64,000 nucleotides of DNA from Cupriavidus pampae. Lineage in GTDB: Bacteria > Pseudomonadota > Gammaproteobacteria > Burkholderiales > Burkholderiaceae. The translations under genes and the position numbers were made by a program. The DNA is taken from positions 496,001 through 560,000 of the forward strand of contig NZ_CAJZAG010000002.1 of NCBI RefSeq assembly GCF_914271485.1, read 5' to 3'. How positions within the stretch are numbered: position 1 is the first letter of the stretch; each line of letters starts with the position of its first letter. The notes beneath the pieces are model-generated. The model was not told where the DNA came from. It searched no databases and saw only the letters and a list, made by a program, of their open reading frames with translations. Below, in pieces: positions 1-8,920 of the stretch.

Positions 1-1527
1 GATGTGCTCGTGCATCAGGTGATCAATCCCAGCCTTGCCAACATGGTGCGATGGCAGAACCATCGGTACGTGCTCAAGCAGAGCCTGTCGTTTTTCCAGA
101 ACGACTTCGCCGGCCGCGTGGCGCAACGCATCATGCAGACCGGTTTCTCGCTGCGCGACTCCGCGGTGCAGACCGTGGATGCGCTATGGCATGTGATCAT
201 CTACGCGGTGAGCGCCCTGCTGCTGTTCGCGGAGGCCGACTGGCGGCTGATGATTCCGCTGGTGCTGTGGATCTTCGGCTTTATCTTTGCGCTGGTCCGG
301 TTCACGCCGCGCGTCAAGGAGCGCTCGGCTATGGCGACGGAATCGCGGTCGCGGTTGATGGGCCGGATTGTCGATGGCTATACCAACATCACCACGCTGA
401 AGCTGTTCGCGCATACGCACCATGAGGAAGGCTATGCGCGCGACGCGATGGCGGACCAGACCGACAAGAGCCGACAGGCTGGCCGCGTGATCAGTTCGAT
501 GGATGTCACCGTGTCCATCATGAATGGCTTTCTGATCGCGGGCACCACGGGCGTGGCGCTGTGGCTGTGGAATCGGGGCGAGGTGAGCACCGGTGCGATT
601 GCGCTGTCCACCGGGCTGGTGATCCGCATCAATAATATGGCCGGCTGGATCATGTGGGTGGTCAATGGGATCTTCGAGAACATTGGCTCGGTGCAGGACG
701 GCATGAAGACGATTGCCGTGCCGCGGCGCGTGGTTGACCGGCCCGATGCGCAACCGCTGGCGATCTCGCGCGGCGAGGTGCGCTTCGAGAACGTGGCATT
801 TCACTATGGCAAGGGCGGTGGCGTGATCGATGACGTTACGCTGACCGTCGGGCCCGGCGAGAAGATCGGTCTCGTGGGCCCATCGGGCGCGGGCAAGTCC
901 ACGCTCGTCAATCTGCTGCTGCGGCTTTATGACGTGGAGTCTGGGCGAATCGTCATCGATGGCCAGGATATCGCCACGGTCACGCAGGAGTCGCTGCGCG
1001 CGCAGGTGGGCATGGTGACGCAGGACACTTCGCTGCTGCATCGCTCGATTCGCGACAATCTGCGCTATGGCAAGCCGGATACTACCGAGGCGGAGTTGCA
1101 CGAAGCGCTGCACCGCGCGCGTGCCGCGGACTTTATCGACGATCTGGTCGATGGCAACGGGCATCGTGGGCTGGACGCGCTGGTGGGCGAGCGCGGCGTC
1201 AAGCTATCTGGCGGGCAGCGCCAGCGCATTGCGATTGCGCGCGTGCTGCTGAAGGACGCGCCGATTCTGATCCTCGACGAGGCCACGTCGGCGCTCGACT
1301 CCGAGGTGGAGGCCGCGATTCAGGAGAGCCTGGAGACGCTGATGCAAGGCAAGACCGTGATCGCCATCGCGCACCGGCTGTCCACGATCGCGCGCATGGA
1401 CCGGCTGGTGGTGCTCGACGGCGGGCGTGTTGCCGAGACCGGCACGCATGCCGAACTGCTGGCGCAGGGTGGGCTGTATGCGCGCCTGTGGGCGCATCAG
1501 ACCGGGGGATTCGTGGGCGTCGACTGA
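1..1527 (+). CDS. ABC exporter, fused permease and ATPase (5' truncated)
   Basis: This is the C-terminal 509 codons of a half-size ABC exporter. The reading frame is open at base 1, so the true start lies outside the window. The first half is the transmembrane domain, with hydrophobic segments around residues 60-95 and 175-230 of the visible part. The second half is the nucleotide-binding domain. It has Walker A GPSGAGKST near residue 293, the signature LSGGQRQR near 400, Walker B LILDEATSALD just after it and the switch His in AIAHRLST. The family exports lipids, drugs or peptides across the inner membrane using ATP. The substrate cannot be read from the sequence. The three genes downstream run in the same direction after a 105-bp gap, so export of their product is possible but unproven. 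Confidence 0.9.
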   Translation, partial: DVLVHQVINPSLANMVRWQNHRYVLKQSLSFFQNDFAGRVAQRIMQTGFSLRDSAVQTVDALWHVIIYAVSALLLFAEADWRLMIPLVLWIFGFIFALVRFTPRVKERSAMATESRSRLMGRIVDGYTNITTLKLFAHTHHEEGYARDAMADQTDKSRQAGRVISSMDVTVSIMNGFLIAGTTGVALWLWNRGEVSTGAIALSTGLVIRINNMAGWIMWVVNGIFENIGSVQDGMKTIAVPRRVVDRPDAQPLAISRGEVRFENVAFHYGKGGGVIDDVTLTVGPGEKIGLVGPSGAGKSTLVNLLLRLYDVESGRIVIDGQDIATVTQESLRAQVGMVTQDTSLLHRSIRDNLRYGKPDTTEAELHEALHRARAADFIDDLVDGNGHRGLDALVGERGVKLSGGQRQRIAIARVLLKDAPILILDEATSALDSEVEAAIQESLETLMQGKTVIAIAHRLSTIARMDRLVVLDGGRVAETGTHAELLAQGGLYARLWAHQTGGFVGVD

Positions 1528-1632
1528 GGTCCGCGTGGGATTCCACTGACAGCGCTTCGCGGCGCGACCCGGCTGCCTTCGCGCACGCACGGCTTCTATG
1601 CTGAACTTGAATGCATAGAACGAGCCAGCGCC

Positions 1633-2697
1633 ATGGACACCCGCGCGGATCACACCGCGACACCCCCTTCCCTTCGAGAAACTATCGACCGTTACGCGCC
1701 TGACGCCAACGCGCCGTTGCCGGGCGCCGGCCAGACGCTCGAACGCTGGCGCCTGCTGGCGCGCGTCGGGCACGCGCATGGCGCGGTGGCGATCAAGCTG
1801 TTCGAGTCGCACCTTGACGCGCTGGCGATTCTGGCCGAACTGGCCGCGGCACGGCCGGCAGTACGTCCGGCAACGACGACGCGCTGGGCGGTGTGGGCGG
1901 CCGAGCCACCGTTTGCTACCGTGGACGCACAGCCCGGCGAGAGCGCGGATAGCGCGCCCGACGCGCTGCGCCGCGACGCGGGGCTAGCGTCCGACGCCCA
2001 GACCGTGCCTGTCCGCCTTACCGGCCGCAAGGCATGGTGCTCCGGCGCGCGCGAGGTAACGCATGCGCTCATGACATGCCGCGACTGGCATGGCGCCCGC
2101 CGCCTCGCCATCGTGGCCATCGAACCGCGTGCAGCCGGCGCGGTGGAGACTACTGACGAAGGTTGGGCCGCCGTCGGCATGGCACGCACACATAGTGGCG
2201 ACGTACTGTTCCGCGAAGCACCGGCCCTGCTGCTCGGCGATGCCGATGCCTATCTGAACCGGCCGGGGTTCTGGCAAGGCGGCGCGGGCATCGCCGCGTG
2301 CTGGTATGGCGCGGTACTTCCTTTTGCGGACGCGCTGCGGGCCGCATTGAACCGCCGCGCCGACCCGCATGCCGCCGCGCATCTCGGCAGCATCGACGGC
2401 CAGCTGCGCGCGGCCGCCGCCTTGCTGCGCGACGCTGCCGCATGGATCGACGCGCATCCCGCCGACGACGCCATGGCGCATGCCCTGCGTGTACGTACCG
2501 CCGTGGAGGCCGCAGTCCAACACACGATGCAGCATGCCGGCAATGCGCTCGGCGCCGGCCCGCTGTGCCGCGACGCGCGCCTTGCCGCGCTTTACGCGGA
2601 CCTGCCTGTATTTGTCCGCCAGAGCCATGCCGAGCGTGATCTTGCGACGCTCGGCGCGCAGCTTGCCGCCGATGGCATGACGGGGTGGTCGCTGTGA
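1633..2697 (+). CDS. Acyl-CoA dehydrogenase-like protein of a NodS/glycosyltransferase cluster
   Basis: A 354-residue soluble protein, alanine-rich, with no signal peptide or membrane segment. Its length and helical C-terminal half (residues 220-350, with the stretch HTMQHAGNALGAGPLC) suggest a divergent acyl-CoA dehydrogenase fold, slightly shorter than the usual 380 residues. I see no convincing catalytic glutamate, so activity is uncertain. The stop codon overlaps the methyltransferase gene by 4 bp, and that gene overlaps the glycosyltransferase by 4 bp. The three are therefore almost certainly co-translated. The same family recurs next to a NodS-like methyltransferase, a family 2 glycosyltransferase and a PIG-L deacetylase in other proteobacteria; the deacetylase is absent here. 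The product made by this set is not known to me. Confidence 0.6.
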   Translation: MDTRADHTATPPSLRETIDRYAPDANAPLPGAGQTLERWRLLARVGHAHGAVAIKLFESHLDALAILAELAAARPAVRPATTTRWAVWAAEPPFATVDAQPGESADSAPDALRRDAGLASDAQTVPVRLTGRKAWCSGAREVTHALMTCRDWHGARRLAIVAIEPRAAGAVETTDEGWAAVGMARTHSGDVLFREAPALLLGDADAYLNRPGFWQGGAGIAACWYGAVLPFADALRAALNRRADPHAAAHLGSIDGQLRAAAALLRDAAAWIDAHPADDAMAHALRVRTAVEAAVQHTMQHAGNALGAGPLCRDARLAALYADLPVFVRQSHAERDLATLGAQLAADGMTGWSL

Positions 2698-3317
2698 CCC
2701 GCGCGATGAACAACATCGGGACCGCTCCCAAAAACACCGAGTTCGAAGCCATCTTCGCGTTGCCCGATCCGTGGGGGTTCGAATCGCTGTGGTACGAGGC
2801 ACGCAAGCGCGAACTGCTGCTGGCCGCGCTGCCGCACCGCCGCTATGGACGCGTGTTCGAGCCTGCGTGCGCGAACGGTTTGCTGACCGACGCGCTCGCA
2901 CGACGTGCCAATGAAGTGCTCGCCATGGACACAGTGCCGCAGGCAATCGCCCTGGCCGAGCAACGACTTGCAACGCATCGCAACATCACGCTGCGCGTGG
3001 GCACGCTGCCGCGCGATTGGCCCGCGCAAACGTTCGATCTGATCGTGCTGAGCGAATTCGGCTACTACCTGTCCAGCGATCAATGGCAACAGGTGGTCGC
3101 ACGCGCCGCGGCGTCGGTCAGCGAGGATGGCGTGATTGTGGCCTGCCACTGGGCGCGGCCGTTCGAAGGCCGTACGTTGTCCACGCGCGTGTTGCATGCC
3201 TGCGTCGGTCGGCAATCGGGTCTGCATCGCCACGCCCATCACCTGGAGCCGGATTTCGAGCTCGACGTGTGGTCACCGAACCCACGTTCGCTACGCAGCC
3301 GCGAGGCGTCCGCATGA
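2694..3317 (+). CDS. SAM-dependent methyltransferase, NodS-like
   Basis: A 207-residue class I methyltransferase. The SAM-binding motif I appears as FEPACANGLL (about residues 55-64), followed by the acidic residue closing strand 2 in LAMDTVP. Post-motif FDLIVLSEFGYYL (about residues 109-121) matches the NodS/Methyltransf_23 group, which N-methylates chitooligosaccharide-type amines in rhizobia. I chose the GTG that overlaps the preceding stop as GTGA. A GTG three codons upstream and an ATG four codons downstream are also possible. The neighbours suggest a small-molecule or sugar substrate rather than DNA or protein. A true nodulation role is unlikely because no other nod gene is present. Confidence 0.75.
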   Translation: MTRAMNNIGTAPKNTEFEAIFALPDPWGFESLWYEARKRELLLAALPHRRYGRVFEPACANGLLTDALARRANEVLAMDTVPQAIALAEQRLATHRNITLRVGTLPRDWPAQTFDLIVLSEFGYYLSSDQWQQVVARAAASVSEDGVIVACHWARPFEGRTLSTRVLHACVGRQSGLHRHAHHLEPDFELDVWSPNPRSLRSREASA

Positions 3318-4018
3318 TCGGCGTTGTGATCCCCGTGCATAACGAGGAGGCACACCTCGAAGCGTGCCTGCATGCGCTACGCGAGGCCGCCCTGCATCCC
3401 GGGCTCGAAGGCGAACCCGTTACGATCGTGGCCGTGCTCGATGCGTGCGGCGATGGCTCGGCGCTGATCGTCGAGCGACATCTGGGACCGTCGTTGGCCT
3501 GCCTGACGATCGATGCGCGCAACGTTGGCGCGGCGCGTCATACGGGGGCGGAGTATCTGCTTGCGGCGCGTGCGCGCTGGCTGGCATTTACCGATGCCGA
3601 CAGCCGCGTGGCGCCTGACTGGCTGGTCGCGCAACTGGCGGAGCGTGCCGATGCGGTGTGCGGATTGGTGACGGTGGACGATTGGAGCCACCACCCCTCG
3701 CTGGTAGCACGACGGTTTGCCGCGCACTATCAACGTCGGCACGATCACCGGCATGTGCATGGCGCGAACTTTGGTGTGACAGCGGACGCGTATGTTCGCG
3801 CGGGCGGGTTTCCGGCCTATGCGGCCAGCGAAGATGTTGCGTTGGTCGAGCGGCTGCAGGCCATCGACGCCCATATCGCGTGGAGCGCGGCGCCGGAAGT
3901 CGTGACCAGCAGCCGGGCGACGGGGCGATTGCGTGGGGGATTTGCGGATTTTCTATGCCGGCTGCGGGAAGAAGCGGCACCGGTCGTCAGCGGCCTGCCG
4001 CCTGCTGTCGAGCCTTAG
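3314..4018 (+). CDS. Family 2 glycosyltransferase
   Basis: A 234-residue GT-A fold glycosyltransferase. The N-terminus IGVVIPVHNEEAHLEACL is the classic GT2 opening strand and NEE nucleotide-binding motif. The DxD-type metal site is FTDADSRVAPDWL near residue 97, and the acceptor-side ED motif is in AASEDVALVERL. No membrane segment is visible, so it is probably cytosolic or peripheral. The start ATG overlaps the methyltransferase stop (ATGA). Its own stop overlaps the stop of the convergent LacI gene by 4 bp (TTAG), leaving no room for a separate terminator. Donor and acceptor sugars are unknown. Confidence 0.8.
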   Translation: MIGVVIPVHNEEAHLEACLHALREAALHPGLEGEPVTIVAVLDACGDGSALIVERHLGPSLACLTIDARNVGAARHTGAEYLLAARARWLAFTDADSRVAPDWLVAQLAERADAVCGLVTVDDWSHHPSLVARRFAAHYQRRHDHRHVHGANFGVTADAYVRAGGFPAYAASEDVALVERLQAIDAHIAWSAAPEVVTSSRATGRLRGGFADFLCRLREEAAPVVSGLPPAVEP

Positions 4019-5010
4019 GTCGTCCCGCGCTCCACGATCCGAAACCCCACATCCACCACCGGCTCCGCCACCGTCGCGCCATTGCAGCGCTCCAGCAGCA
4101 AGCGCGCTGCCAACGCGCCGATCGAGGCGCCGTCCACCTGCACCGTCGTCAGCGGCGGGTCCATATGCGCGGCGAAGTCCGCGTCGCCGAAGCCGCAGAT
4201 CGCCAGGTCTTCGGGCATGCGTAGCCCGCGCGCCTGCGCTTCCACCATGACACCTTGCGCCAATTGATCAGAGCTGCAGAAAATCCCCTCGATGCGTGGG
4301 TCCTGCTCCAGTAACTGCGTCAATGCGCGGCGCCCGAGTTCAAGGCTGCTCGGTGCCGGCACCACAGCAGTCGGCACATCATGCCCGACCGTTGCGATAA
4401 ACCCCTCCCGTCTCACCGATGCACGCTGGTCGTCCCCAGTCGCGATGCCCAACCTCCGCCGGCCCTGATTCAGAAAGAACCCGGCCACAGCGCTGCCCAC
4501 CTTCACATGCGAGAACCCCACCGCCATATCCACCGGACGGTCGCTGAGGTCCCACGTCTCCACCACCGGAATGCCTGAACGCCGCAATCGATCGCGTGAC
4601 ACCTGCGAATGAATCAACCCGGTGACCACAATGCCATCGGGCCGACGGCCGATCATCGTGTTGAGCAACGCTTCCTCGCGCGCATGGTCATAGCCCGTCT
4701 GGCCCAGGATCAACTGATAGCCAGCCGCGTCGAGCGCATCGGTCAGTGCCTTTACCGTGGGCAGAAACTGCGCCACCGCGATATTCGGCACCAGCGCGGC
4801 AATCATCAGGCTCTTGCGCGACTTGAGCCCACCGGCCACGAGGTTCGGAAAGTAGCCCGTGACTTCCACAGCCTTCCGCACACGCGCGATGGTCTTCTCC
4901 GACACCATGCCGGGATTGCCAAGCGCGCGCGACGCGGTGATCAGCGAAACGCCCGCCTCGCGCGCCACGTCGTGCAGCGTCACGGATTTGGGTGCCTTGT
5001 TATTGCTCAT
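4015..5010 (-). CDS. LacI-family transcriptional regulator of sugar-acid catabolism
   Basis: A 331-residue LacI/GalR repressor. The N-terminal helix-turn-helix and hinge run from TLHDVAREAGVSLITASRAL to about residue 60. A periplasmic-binding-protein-like effector domain of the GntR (gluconate) type follows. It is divergent from a talarate/galactarate dehydratase gene, and the 264-bp space between them carries two copies of one LacI-type operator. The effector is therefore probably a hexarate or a breakdown product of one, by inference. One operator lies close to its own start, so autoregulation is likely. The gene is full length for the family. Confidence 0.85.
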   Translation of the reverse strand: MSNNKAPKSVTLHDVAREAGVSLITASRALGNPGMVSEKTIARVRKAVEVTGYFPNLVAGGLKSRKSLMIAALVPNIAVAQFLPTVKALTDALDAAGYQLILGQTGYDHAREEALLNTMIGRRPDGIVVTGLIHSQVSRDRLRRSGIPVVETWDLSDRPVDMAVGFSHVKVGSAVAGFFLNQGRRRLGIATGDDQRASVRREGFIATVGHDVPTAVVPAPSSLELGRRALTQLLEQDPRIEGIFCSSDQLAQGVMVEAQARGLRMPEDLAICGFGDADFAAHMDPPLTTVQVDGASIGALAARLLLERCNGATVAEPVVDVGFRIVERGTT

Positions 5011-5085
5011 GCCAATGACTCATGCGGGGTCTGACTCAGGGTAATTCTCTACGGTGACCGTGTCGGAACCGGTTGACCGAGGTAA

Positions 5086-5101
5086 ATGACAACGTTAGCA
5101 T
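5086..5101. promoter_or_regulatory. LacI-type operator, imperfect copy
   Basis: ATGACAACGTTAGCAT is a near-palindrome with the central CG typical of LacI-family operators. It matches the perfect copy 146 bp away at 14 of 16 positions. It lies 76 bp upstream of the lacI-type start, so it may mediate autorepression or looping. Confidence 0.65.
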
Positions 5102-5231
5102 CTAGTCCGTTGTCTGTCTGCCGCGCGACCCAATGAGCAGCGCGGAACGGCGCCGATTATACGCGCGATGTGCTGTAAAAGCGCGGCACAAGCCCAATCG
5201 ACATGCCTTTCGCGCCAATTTGCGTGACTAA

Positions 5232-5247
5232 ATGACAACGTTGTCAT
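5232..5247. promoter_or_regulatory. LacI-type operator, perfect palindrome
   Basis: ATGACAACGTTGTCAT is a perfect 16-bp palindrome centred on CG. It ends 27 bp before the ATG of the sugar-acid dehydratase, where a bound repressor would block that promoter or its start site. It is the best candidate binding site for the divergent LacI regulator. Confidence 0.75.
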
Positions 5248-5274
5248 AGTGAATCACTTAAGAGCTTGCCAACC

Positions 5275-6423
5275 ATGACCCTCTCGACCGCCACCGCCAC
5301 GGACTCCATCGCCTGGATCCGCCTGTCCTCGTGTTACCTGCCGCTTGCCACGCCGATCAGCGACGCGAAAGTCCTGACCGGCCGTCAGAAGCCGATGACC
5401 GAAGTCGCCATCCTGTTCGCGGAAATTCGTACCGCCAATGGCCACGAGGGTCTCGGCTTCAGCTACTCCAAGCGCGCGGGCGGCCCCGGCCAGTACGCGC
5501 ATGCGTGCGAGATTGCCCCCGCCCTGCTTGGTGAAGATCCGAGCGATATCGCGCGCCTGTGGGACAAGCTGTGCTGGGCCGGTGCCTCGGTGGGCCGCAG
5601 CGGCCTGTCGACACAGGCCATCGGCGCGTTCGACGTGGCGCTGTGGGACCTCAAGGCCAGGCGCGCGGGTCTGTCGCTGGCCAAGCTGCTGGGCTCGCAC
5701 CGCGATGCGGTGCGCTGCTACAACACGTCCGGCGGCTTCCTGCACACGCCGCTCGACCAATTGAAGGTCAATGCGGCAGCGTCGGTCGAGCGTGGTATTG
5801 GCGGTATCAAGCTCAAGGTGGGCCAGCCCGATGGCGCGCTCGATATCAAGCGCGTGTCGGCCGTGCGTGAGCACCTCGGCGACGCGGTGCCGATCATGGT
5901 CGACGCCAACCAGCAATGGGACCGCCCTACCGCGCAGCGCATGTGCCGCACGTTCGAGTCGTTCAACCTCGTGTGGATCGAGGAACCGCTCGACGCCTAT
6001 GATCATGAAGGGCATGCCGCGCTGGCGAACGCCTTCGACACACCGATCGCGACCGGAGAAATGCTGACCAGCGCGGCCGAGCACTGGGACCTGATCCGCC
6101 ATCGCGCGGCGGACTACCTGATGCCCGACGCGCCGCGCGTGGGCGGCATCACGCCGTTCCTCAAGGTAGCGTCGCTGGCCGACCATGCGGGGCTGATGAT
6201 TGCGCCCCACTTTGCGATGGAACTGCATATCCACCTGGCCGCGGCGTATCCGCGCGAACCGTGGGTCGAGCACTTCGACTGGCTCGAACCGTTGTTCAAC
6301 GAACGGCTCGATATTCGCAATGGGCGCATCGTGGTGCCGACGCGCCCCGGCATTGGCGTGAGCATCAGCGACCAGGCCCGCGCCTGGACGCGTGAACACG
6401 CGGAGTTCGGCGAACACGCCTGA
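5275..6423 (+). CDS. Talarate/galactarate dehydratase (enolase superfamily)
   Basis: A 382-residue member of the mandelate racemase branch of the enolase superfamily. The KxK base motif is GIKLKVGQ. The metal ligands follow in order: VDANQQW (Asp), WIEEPLD (Glu) and TGEMLTS (Glu). The His of the His-Asp dyad is in APHFAMELHIHLAAAYP, and the C-terminus has the EHFDWLEPLFNERL segment. These stretches resemble characterised L-talarate/galactarate dehydratases, which remove water from hexarates to give 5-keto-4-deoxyglucarate and also epimerise them. I chose ATG rather than the TTG three codons upstream. It is controlled by the divergent LacI gene through the operator just upstream, and a TctC-like binding protein follows 43 bp downstream. 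Confidence 0.75.
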   Translation: MTLSTATATDSIAWIRLSSCYLPLATPISDAKVLTGRQKPMTEVAILFAEIRTANGHEGLGFSYSKRAGGPGQYAHACEIAPALLGEDPSDIARLWDKLCWAGASVGRSGLSTQAIGAFDVALWDLKARRAGLSLAKLLGSHRDAVRCYNTSGGFLHTPLDQLKVNAAASVERGIGGIKLKVGQPDGALDIKRVSAVREHLGDAVPIMVDANQQWDRPTAQRMCRTFESFNLVWIEEPLDAYDHEGHAALANAFDTPIATGEMLTSAAEHWDLIRHRAADYLMPDAPRVGGITPFLKVASLADHAGLMIAPHFAMELHIHLAAAYPREPWVEHFDWLEPLFNERLDIRNGRIVVPTRPGIGVSISDQARAWTREHAEFGEHA

Positions 6424-6466
6424 CACCTCTATTCCCACCGAGATCAAAACAACACCGGAGACAACG

Positions 6467-7444
6467 ATGAAGAAGCTGCTTGCAACCGTCTGCGCGGGTA
6501 TCGCGCTGTGTACCTCGATGGCCGCTCAGGTTGCCTATGCGGCCGCTTGGCCCGAGAAACCCGTGACCATGCTGGTGCCGTTCCCACCGGGCGGCTCCAC
6601 GGACAACATCGCGCGCATTCTCAGCGCAAAGTTCGCGCAGCAGTTTGGTGGTAGCTTCGTCATCGACAATCGCCCCGGGGCGGCGGGCATGATCGGTGCC
6701 GCGATGGCCAAGCGCGCGCCGGCCGATGGCTACACGCTGTTCGTGTCGTCGCTCGGGCCGTTCGTGATTGGCCCGCATTTGACCAAGACCGCTGGCTACG
6801 ATCCGCTGAAGGACTTCGACTACATCAGCGTGGCGGTGCAGGCGCCGAATGTGCTGGCCGTGCCGGTGAATTCGCCGCACAAGACCATTCAGGATGTGAT
6901 TGCGTTCGAGAAGGCCAACCCGAACAAGATGACGTTTGCGTCGGCGGGCAATGGGACCAGCGACCATTTGACGGCGGAGCTGTTCTGGCAGCAGACCAAC
7001 ACCACTGGCATTCACGTGCCGTACAAGGGCGGCGCGCCGGCGCTCAACGATCTGATCGGTGGGCAGGTGGATGCCACGTTTATGAACATCAATACGGCGG
7101 TGCCGCATATCAAGGCGGGCAAGCTGCGCCCGCTGGCGATCACCAGCACGGCACGCTCGCCGATTCTGCCGGATGTGCCGACCATGGATGAGGCGGGCAT
7201 CAAGGGGGTGACGGTCTACTCGTGGCAGGCCATCGCCGCGCCGAAGGGCCTGCCGGCCGACCTGAAGACCAAGCTGCACGCGGCGGTGGTGTCGGCGCTG
7301 AACGATCCGGCGGTCAAGCCCAAGCTGCTGGAACTGGGCTTCGAAATCGTGGCGAGCACGCCGGAGCAATTCACGTCGTTCCAGGCGAATGAATATGCGC
7401 GCTGGAAGAAGGTGATTGAGGTCGGGAAAATTACGGCGGATTGA
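6467..7444 (+). CDS. Tripartite tricarboxylate transporter substrate-binding protein (Bug/TctC family)
   Basis: A 325-residue periplasmic binding protein. A Sec signal peptide ends near residue 26 (QVAYAAAWPEK). The Bug-family opening KPVTMLVPFPPGGSTDNIAR and the carboxylate-contacting region VIDNRPGAAGMIGA are present. Bug proteins bind carboxylates for TctAB-type transporters, but no tctA or tctB lies nearby, so it is an orphan like most members in this group. Position behind the hexarate dehydratase suggests a sugar diacid ligand (inference). A GGAG ribosome site lies just upstream of the chosen ATG. A repeat cluster follows the stop. Confidence 0.88.
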   Translation: MKKLLATVCAGIALCTSMAAQVAYAAAWPEKPVTMLVPFPPGGSTDNIARILSAKFAQQFGGSFVIDNRPGAAGMIGAAMAKRAPADGYTLFVSSLGPFVIGPHLTKTAGYDPLKDFDYISVAVQAPNVLAVPVNSPHKTIQDVIAFEKANPNKMTFASAGNGTSDHLTAELFWQQTNTTGIHVPYKGGAPALNDLIGGQVDATFMNINTAVPHIKAGKLRPLAITSTARSPILPDVPTMDEAGIKGVTVYSWQAIAAPKGLPADLKTKLHAAVVSALNDPAVKPKLLELGFEIVASTPEQFTSFQANEYARWKKVIEVGKITAD

Positions 7445-7454
7445 CAGGCTGTGT

Positions 7455-7755
7455 GCCCTCTCCCCCGACCCCTCTCCCTCGGGGAGAGGGGAGAAAACAA
7501 GAGGTATTTCTTGTCCCCCCTCTCCCCCAACCCCTCTCCCCTCCGGGGAGAGGGGAGCAAACAAGGAGCGTATCGCATGCCAACGCTTTGCCCCCTCTCC
7601 CTGAGGGAGAAGAGCTGGAGACACAACGGGCGAATCGCATGCCAACGCTTTGCTCCCCTCTCCCTGGAGGGAGAGGGGTCGGGGGAGAGGGTGAAAGTTA
7701 ATCTACCAATTGTTTGCTCCCCTCTCCCTCGGGGAGAGGGGCCGGGGGAGAGGGC
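7455..7755. repeat. Hairpin repeat cluster (C-rich/G-rich family), five elements
   Basis: The gap between two convergent genes is filled by five imperfect hairpins of the form CCCCTCTCCCT...GGGAGAGGGG. Two of the spacers share TCGCATGCCAACGCTTTG. The same spacer-plus-hairpin combination occurs in the arrays near 22.2-22.6 kb and 33.6-34.1 kb. The position downstream of both genes fits a bidirectional terminator or mRNA 3' end stabiliser. No gene is supported here; the open frames across it come from the low-complexity sequence. Confidence 0.85.
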
Positions 7756-7760
7756 CTGCT

Positions 7761-8777
7761 TTAGCCGTCCTTGAACAGGAAGCTGTAGGCGTTCAACGCC
7801 GGCGCACCGCCCAGGTGCGCGTACAACACGCGCGAACCCTCGGGGAATTCGCCCAGTCGTACCTTGTCGATCATGCCCTGCATCGACTTGCCCTCATACA
7901 CCGGATCGGTCATCACCCCTTCGAGGCGCGCGCACAGGCGAATCGCCTCCAGCGTGCCATCGGACGGCAGGCCATACTCCGGGCCACCATAGCGCGTGTC
8001 CAGCACCACATCATCCGCCGTGATATCGCGCCCCAAATCCACCAGATGCGCGGTGTTCTGCGCGATGCGCAGGATCTGCTCACGCGTCTGCTGCGGCTTG
8101 GCCGACGCGTCGATACCGATCACGCGATCGGCGCGGCCGTCGGCGGCGAAGCCGACCACCATCCCCGCCTGCGTGCTGCCCGTGACCGAGCACACCACGA
8201 TGTAGTCGAACTTGAACCCCAGTTCCTTCTCCTGCGCCCGCACTTCCTCGGCAAAGCCAACAAAGCCCAGCCCGCCCAGCGGATGCTCCGAGCAGCCCGC
8301 CGGAATCGGATACGGCTTGCCACCCGCATCACGCACGCTCTGCATCGCATCTTCCCAGCTCGGGCGAATGCCGATATCGAACCCATCGGCCACCAGCCGC
8401 ACGTCCGCGCCCATCATGCGCGACATCTGGATATTGCCAACACGGTCGTACACCGCGTCCGAATAGTTGACCCAGTTCTCCTGCACCAGCACGCACTTGA
8501 GACCCAGATGCGCGGCCACCGCCGCCACCTGACGCGTCTGGTTCGACTGGATGCCACCGATCGACACCAGCGTGTCAGCCCCCTGCGCCAGCGCATCGGG
8601 AATCAGATATTCGAGCTTGCGCGTCTTGTTGCCGCCGAACGCCAGACCGCTATTGCAGTCCTCGCGCTTGGCATAGAGCTTGACCTTGCCGCCAAGATGC
8701 GCGCTGAGCCGCTCGAGCGGCTGGATCGGGCTGGGACCAAAGGTCAGCGGATGGCGCGGAAAGCGCTTGAGGTTCAT
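7761..8777 (-). CDS. acdS: 1-aminocyclopropane-1-carboxylate (ACC) deaminase
   Basis: A 338-residue PLP enzyme, exactly the usual AcdS length. It breaks ACC, the plant ethylene precursor, into 2-oxobutanoate and ammonia in the cytosol. Lys51 ([10 protein letters not shown]) is the PLP lysine and Ser78 ([10 protein letters not shown]) is the substrate-contact serine. Tyr294-Glu295 (DPVYEGKS) and Leu322 (YAHLGGAP) fall at the positions that separate true ACC deaminases from D-cysteine desulfhydrases. It is divergent from an Lrp-type regulator, the standard acdR-acdS arrangement. I placed the start at the ATG giving MNLKRFPR, because an upstream extension would run into the shared promoter. Confidence 0.95.
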   Translation of the reverse strand: MNLKRFPRHPLTFGPSPIQPLERLSAHLGGKVKLYAKREDCNSGLAFGGNKTRKLEYLIPDALAQGADTLVSIGGIQSNQTRQVAAVAAHLGLKCVLVQENWVNYSDAVYDRVGNIQMSRMMGADVRLVADGFDIGIRPSWEDAMQSVRDAGGKPYPIPAGCSEHPLGGLGFVGFAEEVRAQEKELGFKFDYIVVCSVTGSTQAGMVVGFAADGRADRVIGIDASAKPQQTREQILRIAQNTAHLVDLGRDITADDVVLDTRYGGPEYGLPSDGTLEAIRLCARLEGVMTDPVYEGKSMQGMIDKVRLGEFPEGSRVLYAHLGGAPALNAYSFLFKDG

Positions 8778-8823
8778 GGCAGTGCTCCCTTCGGGGGTTG
8801 GGGTGAATGAGATTTCCGATAAG

Positions 8824-8840
8824 CAAATAGTAGGCATTTG
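8824..8840. promoter_or_regulatory. Inverted repeat in the acdS-acdR intergenic region
   Basis: CAAAT and ATTTG flank a 7-bp spacer in an AT-rich patch 47 bp upstream of acdS and 80 bp upstream of acdR. Lrp-family regulators bind such loose AT-rich dyads, so this is a candidate AcdR site. The assignment rests only on position and symmetry. Confidence 0.35.
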
Positions 8841-8920
8841 TTGACGAAACGTGCTTGCAAAGAACGCGCATCAGGCCGAACATAACGTGTCCCCTGCTCT
8901 CAGACTCTTTCCAAAATTCC

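Noticed and set aside
2694-3317. Rhizobial nodulation gene nodS
   Set aside because: Only fold-level similarity is seen and no nodA, nodB or nodC lies near; the linkage is to a different conserved gene set.
7216-7701. Several short open frames across the 7.4-7.76 kb gap
   Set aside because: They consist of translated C-rich/G-rich hairpin repeats with no consistent frame, start site or similarity.
7761-8777. D-cysteine desulfhydrase instead of ACC deaminase
   Set aside because: Glu295 and Leu322 are present, the residues that mark ACC deaminases, and an AcdR-type regulator is divergent.
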